From Streptomyces poonensis (GTDB taxonomy: Bacteria; Actinomycetota; Actinomycetes; Streptomycetales; Streptomycetaceae), in contig NZ_BMVW01000012.1 in NCBI RefSeq assembly GCF_014650915.1, forward strand, positions 124,001 through 188,000: 64,000 nt of DNA, given 5' to 3'. Below are positions 16,241 to 24,741 of this stretch, one piece after another. The notes below the pieces were generated by a model. The model worked only from the letters and a program-made list of their open reading frames with translations, was not told the DNA's origin and did no database searches. The position numbers and the translations under genes are program-made. Each line of letters opens with the position of its first letter. The first letter of the stretch is position 1.

Positions 16241-17761
16241 GTGAGCAGCACCCTCTTCCGGACGAAGAAGGTCGAGCAGTCCATCCTGGACACCGAGGAG
16301 CCGGAACACGCGCTCAAGAAATCCCTGTCCGCCCTCGACCTGACGGTCTTCGGCGTCGGTGTCGTCATCGGCACCGGCATCTTCGTCCTGACCGGCACCG
16401 TCGCCAAGAACAACGCGGGCCCCGCCGTCGCCCTGTCCTTCGTCGTGGCCGGGGTGGTCTGCGCGCTCGCCGCGCTCTGCTACGCCGAGTTCGCCTCGAC
16501 CCTCCCGGTGGCCGGTTCCGCGTACACCTTCTCGTACGCCTCACTGGGCGAGCTGCCCGCCTGGATCATCGGCTGGGACCTCGTCCTGGAGTTCGCGCTC
16601 GGCACGGCGGTGGTGGCCGTCGGCTGGTCCGGCTACATCCAGTCGCTGCTGGCGAACGCGGGCTGGGAGATGCCGGACGCGCTCGCCGGCCGGGACGCCG
16701 CCGACGGCTTCGGCTTCGACATCCTCGCCGCCGCCCTGGTCCTCGTCCTCACCGGCATCCTCGTCCTCGGCATGAAGCTGTCGGCCCGGGTCACCCAGGT
16801 GGTCGTGGCCATCAAGGTCGCCGTGGTCCTCGTCGTGATCATCGCGGGCGCCTTCTTCGTCAAGAGCGCCAACTACGACCCGTTCATCCCGCCGTCCCAG
16901 CCCCAGGAAGCGGGCGGCGAACTCCACGCACCCCTCATCCAGCTGATCTTCGGCTGGGCGCCCGCCAACTTCGGCGTGATGGGCATCTTCACCGCCGCCT
17001 CGATCGTCTTCTTCGCCTTCATCGGCTTCGACATCGTCGCCACGGCCGCCGAGGAGACCAGGAACCCGCAGCGGGACATGCCGCGCGGCATCCTCGGCTC
17101 GCTGTTCATCTGCACGGCGCTGTACGTGGGCGTGTCGATCGTGGTGACCGGCATGCAGCACTACTCGAAGCTCTCCGTCGACGCCCCGCTCGCCGACGCC
17201 TTCAAGGCCACCGGGCACCCGTTCTTCGCGGGCCTGATCAGCTTCGGCGCCGCGGTGGGCCTCACCACGGTCTGCATGATCCTGCTCCTCGGCCAGACCC
17301 GCGTCTTCTTCGCCATGAGCCGCGACGGCCTGCTCCCGCGCTTCTTCTCCCGCGTCCACCCGCGCTTCAAGACGCCGTACCGGCCGACCATCCTGCTCGG
17401 TGTGCTCATCGCGATCGTGGCGGGCTTCACCAGCCTCAGCGAACTCGCGGAGCTGGTGAACATCGGCACGCTGTTCGCCTTCGTCATCGTCGCGATCAGC
17501 GTGATCATCCTCCGCCGGACCCGCCCCGACCTGCACCGCGCCTTCCGCACCCCGTGGGTGCCGGTCCTGCCGGTGGTGTCGGTGTGCGCCTCGCTGTGGC
17601 TGATGCTGAACCTGCCGACGGAGACCTGGCTGCGGTTCGCGATCTGGATGGCGCTGGGCGTCGTCGTGTACTTCCTGTACGGGCGGGGGCACAGCCGGCT
17701 GGGGCGGCACGAGGAGACGTCGGTGGGGGAGGTCATGAAGCCAAGGCGGGACGCCGAGTAG
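16241..17761 (+). CDS. APC-family amino acid permease (cationic amino acid transporter type)
   Basis: A 506-residue membrane protein with about 12-13 predicted helices. The N-terminus carries the APC signature SALDLTVFGVGVVIGTGIFVLTGTVA (unwound first helix, GxGIF). IFFAFIGFDIVATAAEETRNPQRDMPRGI in the middle is the classic CAT/YfnA block, and FAMSRDGLLPRFFSRVHPRFKTPY is the conserved loop. It should exchange or import amino acids with protons; the substrate is unknown. I chose GTG at 16241 since GGGAGG (16229-16234) lies six bases upstream; an in-frame start at 16208 has no site. The minus-strand NYN gene converges 16 bases downstream. Confidence 0.9.
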   Translation: MSSTLFRTKKVEQSILDTEEPEHALKKSLSALDLTVFGVGVVIGTGIFVLTGTVAKNNAGPAVALSFVVAGVVCALAALCYAEFASTLPVAGSAYTFSYASLGELPAWIIGWDLVLEFALGTAVVAVGWSGYIQSLLANAGWEMPDALAGRDAADGFGFDILAAALVLVLTGILVLGMKLSARVTQVVVAIKVAVVLVVIIAGAFFVKSANYDPFIPPSQPQEAGGELHAPLIQLIFGWAPANFGVMGIFTAASIVFFAFIGFDIVATAAEETRNPQRDMPRGILGSLFICTALYVGVSIVVTGMQHYSKLSVDAPLADAFKATGHPFFAGLISFGAAVGLTTVCMILLLGQTRVFFAMSRDGLLPRFFSRVHPRFKTPYRPTILLGVLIAIVAGFTSLSELAELVNIGTLFAFVIVAISVIILRRTRPDLHRAFRTPWVPVLPVVSVCASLWLMLNLPTETWLRFAIWMALGVVVYFLYGRGHSRLGRHEETSVGEVMKPRRDAE

Positions 17762-17776
17762 GACCGGGCGGACCGC

Positions 17777-18142
17777 TCAGGCGTTCCCGCGCACCGAGCG
17801 CGGGCCCCGCACGTCCGCGCCCAGCTCCTGGACCCTGCGCCGCAGTTCGCGGTCGGCGGTGACGACGACGCGGGGGCGGTCACCCGCCTCGGCGACGAGC
17901 TCGACGATCCGGTCGTCGCCGCTGCCGGGCGCCGCGTCGACCCGTACACCGGGGACGGACTCCACCCCGCGGGCCGCTCCCTCGACGACGAGCACGAGGT
18001 CGGGGGAGTCGCCGATCTCCGGGACGCCGTCCCGGGCGAGCCGGTCCCGCAACCGCTCCGCCGCACCGCGCCGGTCGCGCCACCAGCCGTCGGGGACGGA
18101 GCCGACGACGTTGGCGGCGTCGATGATCACTAGTGTCGTCAC
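17777..18142 (-). CDS. NYN/PIN-like domain protein (putative RNase)
   Basis: A 121-residue protein opening with LVIIDAANVVGS, the first acidic strand of NYN (PIN-like) nucleases, and with VVVTADRELRRRVQELGA near the end, the third acidic motif; GSGDDRIVELV gives the middle acids. NYN proteins such as YacP/Rae1 are metal-dependent ribonucleases; activity here is inferred. The GTG at 18142 begins at the first residue of the fold. There is no Shine-Dalgarno; TACCGT (complement of 18149-18154) lies six bases upstream, as in a leaderless message. The gene starts 29 bases after the LCP stop on the same strand and could also be reached by read-through. Confidence 0.8.
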   Translation of the reverse strand: MTTLVIIDAANVVGSVPDGWWRDRRGAAERLRDRLARDGVPEIGDSPDLVLVVEGAARGVESVPGVRVDAAPGSGDDRIVELVAEAGDRPRVVVTADRELRRRVQELGADVRGPRSVRGNA

Positions 18143-18148
18143 GGTACG

Positions 18149-18154
18149 ACGGTA
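18149..18154 (-). promoter_or_regulatory. Candidate -10 box, leaderless start of the NYN gene
   Basis: TACCGT, then six bases, then GTG, with no purine-rich ribosome site. This spacing puts the transcription start at the start codon. Confidence 0.4.
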
Positions 18155-18171
18155 TGCCGTGCGGACCGGGC

Positions 18172-19281
18172 TCAGGAGGACGAGCCGCCGGTCGCCGGGG
18201 ACTTCTTCGCGGACTCCGGGATGTCCGAGTCGGTGCGGATCGCCTTCCACAGCTCCGTCGCCTGGGGTTCGGCGGCCACGACGCGGTTCGGGTCCGTCTT
18301 GTCGTACGCGACCGGGAGCATGATCGTCTCCATGGTGGAGGGATCGACACCGTTCAGGCTGCTGGCGAAGTCCGCGAGGGAGGTGAGGGAGGCCAGCTCG
18401 GAGTCGGTGGTGAGGGCCTCGGTGAGGGAGTCGGCGATCTTGTACGTCTTCGTCGGGCTGCCCAGCAGGTCCTGCTTCTTGATCTCGGAGAGCAGGGCGA
18501 GCATGAACTCCTGCTGGAGCCCGATACGGCCGAGGTCGCTGCCGTCGCCGACGCCGTGCCGGGTACGGACGAACGCGAGGGACTCGGTGCCGTTCAGCTT
18601 GTGCGTGCCCGCCTCGAGGTCGAGCCCGCTGGACTTGTCGTGGATGGCCTCCTCGACGGTGACGGTCACGCCGCCTATCGCGTCGACGAGCCCCTTGAAG
18701 CCGGCGAAGTCGATCTCCATGAAGTGGTCCATGCGGACCCCGGACATCTGCTCCACCGTCTTCACGACACACGCCGGACCGGCCGCCGAGTAGACGGAGT
18801 TGAACATCACACGCTGCGCGGACGGGAGCGTCGACCCGTCCGCCTTGGTGCACTCGGGGCGGGTGACGAGGGTGTCGCGGGGGATGCTGACGGCGACGGC
18901 CTCCGTGCGGCCCTCGGGTATGTGCATCACCAGCGCGGTGTCGGAACGGGCGCCCGCGACGTCGCCCGTGCCGAGCGAGGCGTTGTCCCCGGAGCGCGAG
19001 TCGGAGCCCAGGACCAGGATGTTCTGCCCGGACGTCGGCTGCTTCTCGGGACGGTCGTCGCCGAGCGCCCGGTCGATGTCGACGCCGTCGATGTTGCCGT
19101 CCAGGTCCTTGTAGAGCCAGTAACCGCCGCCGGCCGCGGCGAGGACGACGACCAGCAGGCCGAGCAGGATCCATCGGCCCGTGCGGCGGCGTCCCGTACG
19201 CCCTCGCTTGCGTCCGCGGCCGCCACGGCCCCCGGAGGGTGCGTCGGCGCTCCTGTGCTCAGGCGTCGAGACATGGCTCAT
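18172..19281 (-). CDS. LytR-CpsA-Psr (LCP) family wall polymer ligase
   Basis: A 369-residue membrane-anchored protein: an Arg/Gly-rich cytoplasmic tail, one transmembrane helix at about 38-58 (WILLGLLVVVLAAAGGGYWLY) and an extracellular LCP domain at about 80-300. Key blocks are NILVLGSDSRSG, RSDTALVMHI, AVSIPRDTLV, FVRTRHGVGDGSDLGRIGLQQEFM and KTYKIADSL. LCP enzymes move phosphate-linked glycopolymers (teichoic acids, capsule, arabinogalactan) from lipid carriers to peptidoglycan. ATG at 19281 was chosen over the longer frame because it follows GAGGA at about ten bases and fits family length. It is divergent from galE and next to the wall-polymer island. Confidence 0.92.
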   Translation of the reverse strand: MSHVSTPEHRSADAPSGGRGGRGRKRGRTGRRRTGRWILLGLLVVVLAAAGGGYWLYKDLDGNIDGVDIDRALGDDRPEKQPTSGQNILVLGSDSRSGDNASLGTGDVAGARSDTALVMHIPEGRTEAVAVSIPRDTLVTRPECTKADGSTLPSAQRVMFNSVYSAAGPACVVKTVEQMSGVRMDHFMEIDFAGFKGLVDAIGGVTVTVEEAIHDKSSGLDLEAGTHKLNGTESLAFVRTRHGVGDGSDLGRIGLQQEFMLALLSEIKKQDLLGSPTKTYKIADSLTEALTTDSELASLTSLADFASSLNGVDPSTMETIMLPVAYDKTDPNRVVAAEPQATELWKAIRTDSDIPESAKKSPATGGSSS

Positions 19282-19454
19282 GCTGCGCGAGTCCTCGCTG
19301 GTCGTGCCCGGGGAGAGGGCTGTGCTGAATGGCGCGGGACTCGGGTGGGGGGAAGTGCCGGTCCGTGTACTGCCGGGTTGACCCTGCACTATAGACAGGA
19401 ATTCCACTGTTCGCGCTCAGAAGGTGATCTATTCGTGAACAGGAACGAAAGAAT

Positions 19455-19460
19455 TAGTAT
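19455..19460 (+). promoter_or_regulatory. Candidate -10 box giving a leaderless galE mRNA
   Basis: TAGTAT ends six bases before the galE ATG at 19467, in an AT-rich patch, and there is no Shine-Dalgarno near the start. Transcription should begin at or next to the A of ATG. The -35 region (TTCGTG at 19432) is poor. Confidence 0.55.
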
Positions 19461-19466
19461 GCGGCC

Positions 19467-20453
19467 ATGACATGGTTGATCACGGGTGGTGCAGGGTTCA
19501 TCGGGGCGCACGTCGTCCGCACGATGCTGGAGGCGGGCGAGCGGGTCGCGGTGTACGACGACCTGTCCACGGGCGACCCGGCGCGGGTTCCCGCGGAGGT
19601 GCCCTTCGTGAAGGGGAGCACGCTCGACGGCGAGCTGCTCCGGCGCACCCTCACCGATCTCGGGATCACGGGAGTCGTCCACCTGGCGGCCAAGAAGCAG
19701 GTCGCGGAATCGGTGGAGCGGCCGCTGTACTACTACCGCGAGAACGTCCACGGCCTGCAGACCCTGCTGGAGGCGGCCGCCGACACCGGTGTGCGGCACT
19801 TCCTGTTCTCCTCCTCGGCGGCCGTGTACGGCATGCCCGACGTGAAGCTGGTGACCGAGGACACCCCCTGCGCGCCCATCAACCCCTACGGCGAGACCAA
19901 GCTGGTGGGCGAGTGGATGGTGCGTGCCGCGGGCCGGGCGCACGGCATGACGACCGCCTCCCTGCGCTACTTCAACGTGGCGGGTGCCGCCGACGAACAG
20001 CTCGCGGACACCGGGGTCTTCAACCTGATCCCGATGGTCTTCGAGAAGCTCACCGAGGGCGCCGCCCCGGTGGTCTTCGGTGACGACTACGACACCGAGG
20101 ACGGCACCTGCGTACGGGACTTCATCCACGTCGAGGACATCGCCTCCGCCCACCTGGCCGCGGCGCGCGCCCTGACCGGCCGGGAGCCGGGCAGTGACCT
20201 GACGGTCAACATCGGCCGCGGCGAGGGCGTCTCCGTACGCCGGATGATCGAGCTCATCGGCGAGGTGACCGGATACGGTGCCGACGCGGCGCCCGTGTCC
20301 GCGCCCCGCCGGGCCGGCGACCCGGCCCGGGTGGTCGCCTCGGCGGACCGTATCCGTACGGAACTGGACTGGTCGGCGCGGTACGACGTGCGCGCGATGG
20401 TGACCTCGGCGTGGGCGGGCTGGTGCGCGCGCCACCCGGAGGCCCGGCGCTGA
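19467..20453 (+). CDS. galE: UDP-glucose 4-epimerase
   Basis: This 328-residue short-chain dehydrogenase-type cytosolic epimerase interconverts UDP-glucose and UDP-galactose (or the GlcNAc pair). Seen: the NAD-binding GGAGFIGAHV at residue 7, LAAKKQVAESVERP, SSSAAVYG with the catalytic Ser, the active-site YGETK (Tyr/Lys), LRYFNVAGA and GDDYDTEDGTCVRDFIHV, which is specific to GalE. Start at 19467 is fixed by the N-terminal nucleotide-binding strand. It is not in a Leloir gal operon but next to wall-polymer genes, so UDP-Gal for glycopolymer synthesis is the likely purpose. A weak 7-bp hairpin lies in the 80-base gap to the next gene. Confidence 0.93.
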   Translation: MTWLITGGAGFIGAHVVRTMLEAGERVAVYDDLSTGDPARVPAEVPFVKGSTLDGELLRRTLTDLGITGVVHLAAKKQVAESVERPLYYYRENVHGLQTLLEAAADTGVRHFLFSSSAAVYGMPDVKLVTEDTPCAPINPYGETKLVGEWMVRAAGRAHGMTTASLRYFNVAGAADEQLADTGVFNLIPMVFEKLTEGAAPVVFGDDYDTEDGTCVRDFIHVEDIASAHLAAARALTGREPGSDLTVNIGRGEGVSVRRMIELIGEVTGYGADAAPVSAPRRAGDPARVVASADRIRTELDWSARYDVRAMVTSAWAGWCARHPEARR

Positions 20454-20533
20454 CGAAGGCGCCGCGGATCTACGATGCGGTGTCCGGGCCCGGGAGAGCC
20501 GGGCCGGTGCTCCGGAAAGGACGATGACAGACC

Positions 20534-21649
20534 ATGCGCGCCACCACCGTGCGTGCGGACGGGCGACGGCCGCAGCCGGCCGGCGAGCCGGCCCGGGACT
20601 CCGCCGACCGGCCCGCCGCCGTGCGGTCCGGGCCATGGCTGCTGCGCGGACACGACGGCCGGCTCATCCTGTACGCACTCGCCGGCCGGGCGGTGCTGCG
20701 CTGGACCGAGCGCCGCAGCGGCGGACCGGAGTGGGACGGGCCGGACGTCCTGCCCGCCGAGGACCTGTCGCACCTCACGGTCGTCCAGGGCCGCAACCGG
20801 TACGCGCATCTGCTGGGCCGCCGGGTGCGGCCCGCGCAGGACGGTTCGCTCACCGTGGACCTGATGTACGCGATCCAGTACCAGGCGGGCCGGCCGCTCA
20901 GCGAGTGGCGGTCCATCGGCAATCCGCACGCCAAGCGGGAACGCACCGCGCTGATGGGCGCCCCGGCCGCCACCGTGGCCGACGACGGCACCCTGTACGT
21001 CTTCGCGCCCACGGCCGAGGGCCGCATCTCCCTGCGGCGCGAGGACGAGCGCGGCCGCTGGGCGCCCTGGCGCGATCTGCAGGTGACCGCCGCCCTGGAC
21101 ACCCCCGCGGCGGCCGCGACGTCCACCGGACACGTGGAACTCCTCGCCCCCGCCCGCGGCGGCGCCCTCACCTGGTTCCAGCCGGAACCGGGCAAGGCCC
21201 TGGAGCGGGGGCCCGACCTCGGGGTCGTCCCGCTGCCGGGTTCCGCCACGGCGGTGGAGACGTCCGGGGGCCGTCTCACGTACTACCTGACCGATGTGCG
21301 CGGCGACATGGTGGCCGTGCGCGCGGGGGAGTGGCCCGTACCGCTCGGGGCGAAGCCCGGCGACGGGCGGCACGCGGCGCTGACCACGACCCTCGACGGG
21401 TACGCCTGCACCGTGCTCGCGCACCGCGGCGCCGAGGGCCGGGTCATGCTCGGGGTCTGCGGCGCGGAGGACGAACGCAGCGGCGTGTGGTGGACGGACA
21501 CCGGCACGGACTGCCTCGGTGATCCCGTTCTGGCCCTGGACGGACACGGCCGCGTGGTCGTGCTGGCCGTCGCCGCGGACGGATCGCTGACCCTGGCACG
21601 CCAGGAGGAGGGCCCGGGACTGACGCTCAGTGCCTGGAGCCGGATATGA
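20534..21649 (+). CDS. Beta-propeller-like protein of unknown function
   Basis: A 371-residue protein with no signal peptide or membrane helix. It has repeated units ending in aromatic blocks such as PLSEWRSIG and RWAPWRDL, separated by GTLYVFAPTAEGRISLRRED-like strands, suggesting a beta-propeller of the PLL-lectin-like kind. The same repeat pattern, with the same LTVV, AxQY, VFA and W-PW spacing, recurs in the C-terminal half of the next gene's product, so the two are paralogous. The ATG at 20534 is 12 bases after AAAGGA. An ATG at 20524 opens another frame, which lacks the repeats. It lies in the galE-to-NAGPA wall-polymer region. Function unknown; glycan binding is a guess. Confidence 0.75.
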   Translation: MRATTVRADGRRPQPAGEPARDSADRPAAVRSGPWLLRGHDGRLILYALAGRAVLRWTERRSGGPEWDGPDVLPAEDLSHLTVVQGRNRYAHLLGRRVRPAQDGSLTVDLMYAIQYQAGRPLSEWRSIGNPHAKRERTALMGAPAATVADDGTLYVFAPTAEGRISLRREDERGRWAPWRDLQVTAALDTPAAAATSTGHVELLAPARGGALTWFQPEPGKALERGPDLGVVPLPGSATAVETSGGRLTYYLTDVRGDMVAVRAGEWPVPLGAKPGDGRHAALTTTLDGYACTVLAHRGAEGRVMLGVCGAEDERSGVWWTDTGTDCLGDPVLALDGHGRVVVLAVAADGSLTLARQEEGPGLTLSAWSRI

Positions 21650-21689
21650 CCCGGGTGGTCGCGGCCCCCGTGGAGAGGGGCGTGAGGTG

Positions 21690-23282
21690 ATGACCCGCAG
21701 GACCGATCGCAGGGCGGGCGGAGCCGTCGCGGATCCGCAACGGCACGCCTCCCATGTGGTGGCCGTCGTCGTGCCGGAACCCGCGGACGCGGTGCCGCTC
21801 GTCGCCCTGGAGCCGCCCGGCGCCGAGCTGGCCGTCGTCTGTCTGGGCCCCGGCACCAAGGAGGGCCGGGCCGCCCTCGACCGCGCGCTCGCGCAGGCCG
21901 CCGAGCGCGGCTGCCGGGTCGCGGACGGGCCCCGCGTGCTGCGGACGGAGGGAGGGGACACGGTCGCCGCCCTGCTCGACGCGCTGCGGGAGATCGGCCC
22001 CGAGCGGCTGCGCACCCTGGACCCCGACCCCGTGCACGTCTCGTTCGACAAGGTGAGCGGAACACCCGTCCACGACGGGCCGGCCGGGCACGCCCGGGCC
22101 GCCGCGGACGCGCTCGCCGCGGCGCGGGCGCTGCAACTCGAGACCGGCGAGCCCGTGTACGTCGAGTGCCACCGGGCGAAGGCGGACGTACGGCTCGGAG
22201 CCGCGTCCTGTCTGCGGTACCCCCTCCCCGTGAACTGGCTGTCGGCGGGCTTCGACGGCAGGCTCACCGCCTTCCTGCCCACGGCCGCGGGCGTGGTCCG
22301 CCGGTTCCAGGACGCGCCGGACGGCCGGTCCTGGAGCGGTCCCGAGCTGATCGAGGGGCCCGGCCTGCTGCCCGGCCTCACGGTGGTGCGCGATCCGCAC
22401 GGGTTCCCGCACCTGTTCGGACTGCGCCGGACCCCGCGCCCCGACGGGGGTGTCGACGTCGCGGTCGTCCATGCCGCGCAGTACCGCACCGGGCAGCCGC
22501 CGACACCTTGGCAGCCGCTCGGCGGGCCGAACGCCGGCGACTGGCGCAAGGGACGCGAGGTCGGGTTCCCGACGGCGGCGTTCGACGCGGCCGGGAACCT
22601 CTTCGTCTTCGCCCGGAACTTCGGGCACAGCATCAGCTGCCGCCGCCAGTCGGCGGACGGGTCCTGGAGCCCCTGGCAGCATCTGGGCGGTACCCGGGTC
22701 GCCGACGAACTCGTGGCCGTGACCACCCCGTACGGCGGCGTCGAGGTGCTCGCCCGGGCCCGGGACACGGCCGGCGTGGTCCGCTGGTACGCGGACCGGG
22801 ACGGTGCCTGGACGGAGGACCGCACACAGCCCCTCGCCGTCCGGCCCGGCACCATGGCGCCCGCGCCGGAGCCGGGCGGCATCCTCTTCCGCGACCTGGA
22901 GAGCAACAGGCCGTACGCCTGGCAGCCGGGCGCGCAGGCCCCCAGTCCGCTCGGTGACGCCGAGGGCTCCGGTCCGCCGGCCGCGGTCCGGGGTGTGGAG
23001 ACGGACGGCTGGACGTACTCGCTGCTGGTCGGTGCGGGCCCCCGGGGAACGTGCGCGCTCGGCGTCTATCCCGAGGGGCGGCCGGGCCCGGACGCATGGT
23101 GGCGGGATCTCGGCGCGCCGTCGTACGGCGTCCCCGCCGCCGAGGTGAGCCGTACCGGGAGACTGACCGTCGCGACCAGGGCGCCCGGGGGGCGGCTGCT
23201 GGTCGCGCACCGGGACGAACGGGCGGCGTCCCTCGCCTTCGACGACTGGCGGACGGCCGGGGACCGGCGTCTCACGATGTGA
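21690..23282 (+). CDS. Degenerate PIG-L (LmbE)-like domain fused to a beta-propeller
   Basis: A 530-residue protein. Residues about 20-165 follow PIG-L deacetylases: a beta strand at the usual HPDDE position, ELAVVCLGPGTKEGR, LLDALREIGPERLRTLDPDPVH, then GPAGHARAAADALAAARAL. The zinc and catalytic motif HPDD(E) is replaced by VPEPAD, and the HxxH-type ligand site keeps only one His, so the domain is probably catalytically dead. Insertions usual between these strands are missing. Residues about 190-530 form a propeller-like region paralogous to the preceding protein (SWSPWQHL, PTPWQPLGG). No signal peptide is visible. The ATG at 21690 lies 40 bases after the previous stop, so the two are probably co-transcribed. 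A scaffold or glycan-binding role is inference. Confidence 0.7.
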   Translation: MTRRTDRRAGGAVADPQRHASHVVAVVVPEPADAVPLVALEPPGAELAVVCLGPGTKEGRAALDRALAQAAERGCRVADGPRVLRTEGGDTVAALLDALREIGPERLRTLDPDPVHVSFDKVSGTPVHDGPAGHARAAADALAAARALQLETGEPVYVECHRAKADVRLGAASCLRYPLPVNWLSAGFDGRLTAFLPTAAGVVRRFQDAPDGRSWSGPELIEGPGLLPGLTVVRDPHGFPHLFGLRRTPRPDGGVDVAVVHAAQYRTGQPPTPWQPLGGPNAGDWRKGREVGFPTAAFDAAGNLFVFARNFGHSISCRRQSADGSWSPWQHLGGTRVADELVAVTTPYGGVEVLARARDTAGVVRWYADRDGAWTEDRTQPLAVRPGTMAPAPEPGGILFRDLESNRPYAWQPGAQAPSPLGDAEGSGPPAAVRGVETDGWTYSLLVGAGPRGTCALGVYPEGRPGPDAWWRDLGAPSYGVPAAEVSRTGRLTVATRAPGGRLLVAHRDERAASLAFDDWRTAGDRRLTM

Positions 23283-23517
23283 ACGCGTATGGGGACTATG
23301 ACGCCCGGGAGCAGGAATGGTTGTACTGGGCGGCTTGTGATGAACGTCGCGATCATGCCATGACACGAGGACGTCGATTTCCGGTCATTCATTGTTAAAG
23401 TTCTGACCTCTCATGTGATCCTCCTGTGAAACCCGGGGTTCATCTGTGAGGACTCCCTGGGTCGCGACGAGGCAGCCGCAGGGCTCTGCGTCCTGTCGTG
23501 TTCGTGGCTGAGGGGTT
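23283..23517 (+). promoter_or_regulatory. Leader region of the wall-polymer operon
   Basis: This 235-base gap contains an AT-rich stretch (ATTCATTGTTAAAG near 23386-23400) and a 16-base near-palindrome TGAAACCCGGGGTTCA at 23427-23442 (14 of 16 symmetrical), about 75 bases before the phosphatidyltransferase gene. No terminator for the upstream gene is obvious. A promoter here is likely, but I cannot name its boxes. Confidence 0.4.
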
Positions 23518-24741
23518 ATGACCAAGCTGTCCCTGCGGGCTGTCCAGAAGCTGACCTGCAAGAAGCGGGACGCCTGGTGGACGGTCTTCCTCGTCGACCC
23601 CCTGGCCACCCGGCTGCTGCTCGTCGTGGCGCGTTTCCGGTTCATCACACCCAACCGGGTCACCTGGGCCGCGCTCTTCATCGGCCTGGCGTCGGCCGGC
23701 TTCTTCCTGCGGGGCGACACCGGGTCGCTGATCGTCGGCGCGGTGCTCTACCACCTGAGCTTCGTCCTCGACTGCATCGACGGCAAACTGGCGCGGCTCA
23801 AGGGCAACGGCACGGTCTTCGGCGGCTGGCTCGACTACGTCTTCGACCGGATCCGTGTGCTGTTCTGCGCCCTCGCGCTGATGGGCGGCCAGTTCCTCCG
23901 CACGGACGACGAGCGCTACCTCCTCGCCGCGCTGGCCGTGGTCTTCCTCGACATGCTGCGGTACGTCGACGCCCTGCAGATCTACAAGATGCGCATGTCG
24001 ATGCGTACGAAGATCGAGAAGGTCACCAAGGAGCGCGAGGAGGCCGAACGCGCGGTCCGGGGCCTGCCCGAGGAAGCCGAGGAGCCCGAGCAGCTCGTCT
24101 TCATGGAGGACCTGCTGCGCGACCACCCCGGTGCGGCGGCGGAGACCCTCCGCGAGCAGGCCGGCGCGGCGAACGTGGTGGACCTGCACGAGCAGTTCCG
24201 CGGCCAGTTCCCCTGGTACACCAGGATCCGCCGGGCACTTCTGCGCACCCGGATCCGGCCCCACCTCGTCAGCGGCATCGAGTTCCAGATGTTCGTCTTC
24301 ATCGTGGGCCCGCTGATCGGGCAGATCCTGTGGACCACCGTGGTCTCCGCGGCGCTGCTGATGCTGTTCGAGCTCGTGATCATGTACAAGTTCTGGCTCT
24401 CCACCCGCGACTACACCCGCGTCATGGAGCAGCTGAGCCAGGAGACCCCCCGCGCCGGAGCGATCGCCCCCCAGCTGCACCGCGGCCGGCACCGCCGGGC
24501 CGCGCAGGAGGACGAGCTCCGCGCCGAGGAGCACCACCGGGCGCCGGAGCCCGAGGGGCACCCCGGCCTCCCGCACCGCCCCCACCCGCACGCCACCCCC
24601 CACGTGCCCGGCTTCCCGCAACAGACCGCACAGCCCGGAACCCCTCCGCAGCACAGTGACACCGTGCCGTTCCCGCACCTCGGGACCGCGCGGTCGTCCT
24701 GGCCGCACGGAACCCCCGGGACCTGGGAGAACTCCAGATGA
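23518..24741 (+). CDS. CDP-alcohol phosphatidyltransferase family membrane protein
   Basis: A 407-residue integral membrane enzyme. The full catalytic motif is visible: D85-x2-D88-G89-x2-A92-R93-x8-G102-x3-D106-x3-D110 (DCIDGKLAR then GGWLDYVFD). These enzymes transfer a phosphoalcohol from a CDP-linked donor to an alcohol acceptor. Unusual features are a charged, coiled-coil-like insert at about 160-225 (REEAERAVRGLPEEAEEPEQ) and a His/Pro-rich tail from about 325 to the end. The ATG at 23518 follows GAGGGG closely. The stop overlaps the next start by four bases, so it is coupled to a TagF-like polymerase. A role in making or priming a phosphodiester-linked wall polymer is inferred from context; classic phospholipid synthesis is less likely. 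Confidence 0.85.
   Translation: MTKLSLRAVQKLTCKKRDAWWTVFLVDPLATRLLLVVARFRFITPNRVTWAALFIGLASAGFFLRGDTGSLIVGAVLYHLSFVLDCIDGKLARLKGNGTVFGGWLDYVFDRIRVLFCALALMGGQFLRTDDERYLLAALAVVFLDMLRYVDALQIYKMRMSMRTKIEKVTKEREEAERAVRGLPEEAEEPEQLVFMEDLLRDHPGAAAETLREQAGAANVVDLHEQFRGQFPWYTRIRRALLRTRIRPHLVSGIEFQMFVFIVGPLIGQILWTTVVSAALLMLFELVIMYKFWLSTRDYTRVMEQLSQETPRAGAIAPQLHRGRHRRAAQEDELRAEEHHRAPEPEGHPGLPHRPHPHATPHVPGFPQQTAQPGTPPQHSDTVPFPHLGTARSSWPHGTPGTWENSR

Noticed and set aside
20524..21522. Alternative frame with an ATG better spaced from AAAGGA than the chosen one
   Set aside because: Arg/Pro-rich without repeats. The chosen frame has propeller repeats shared with the next gene.
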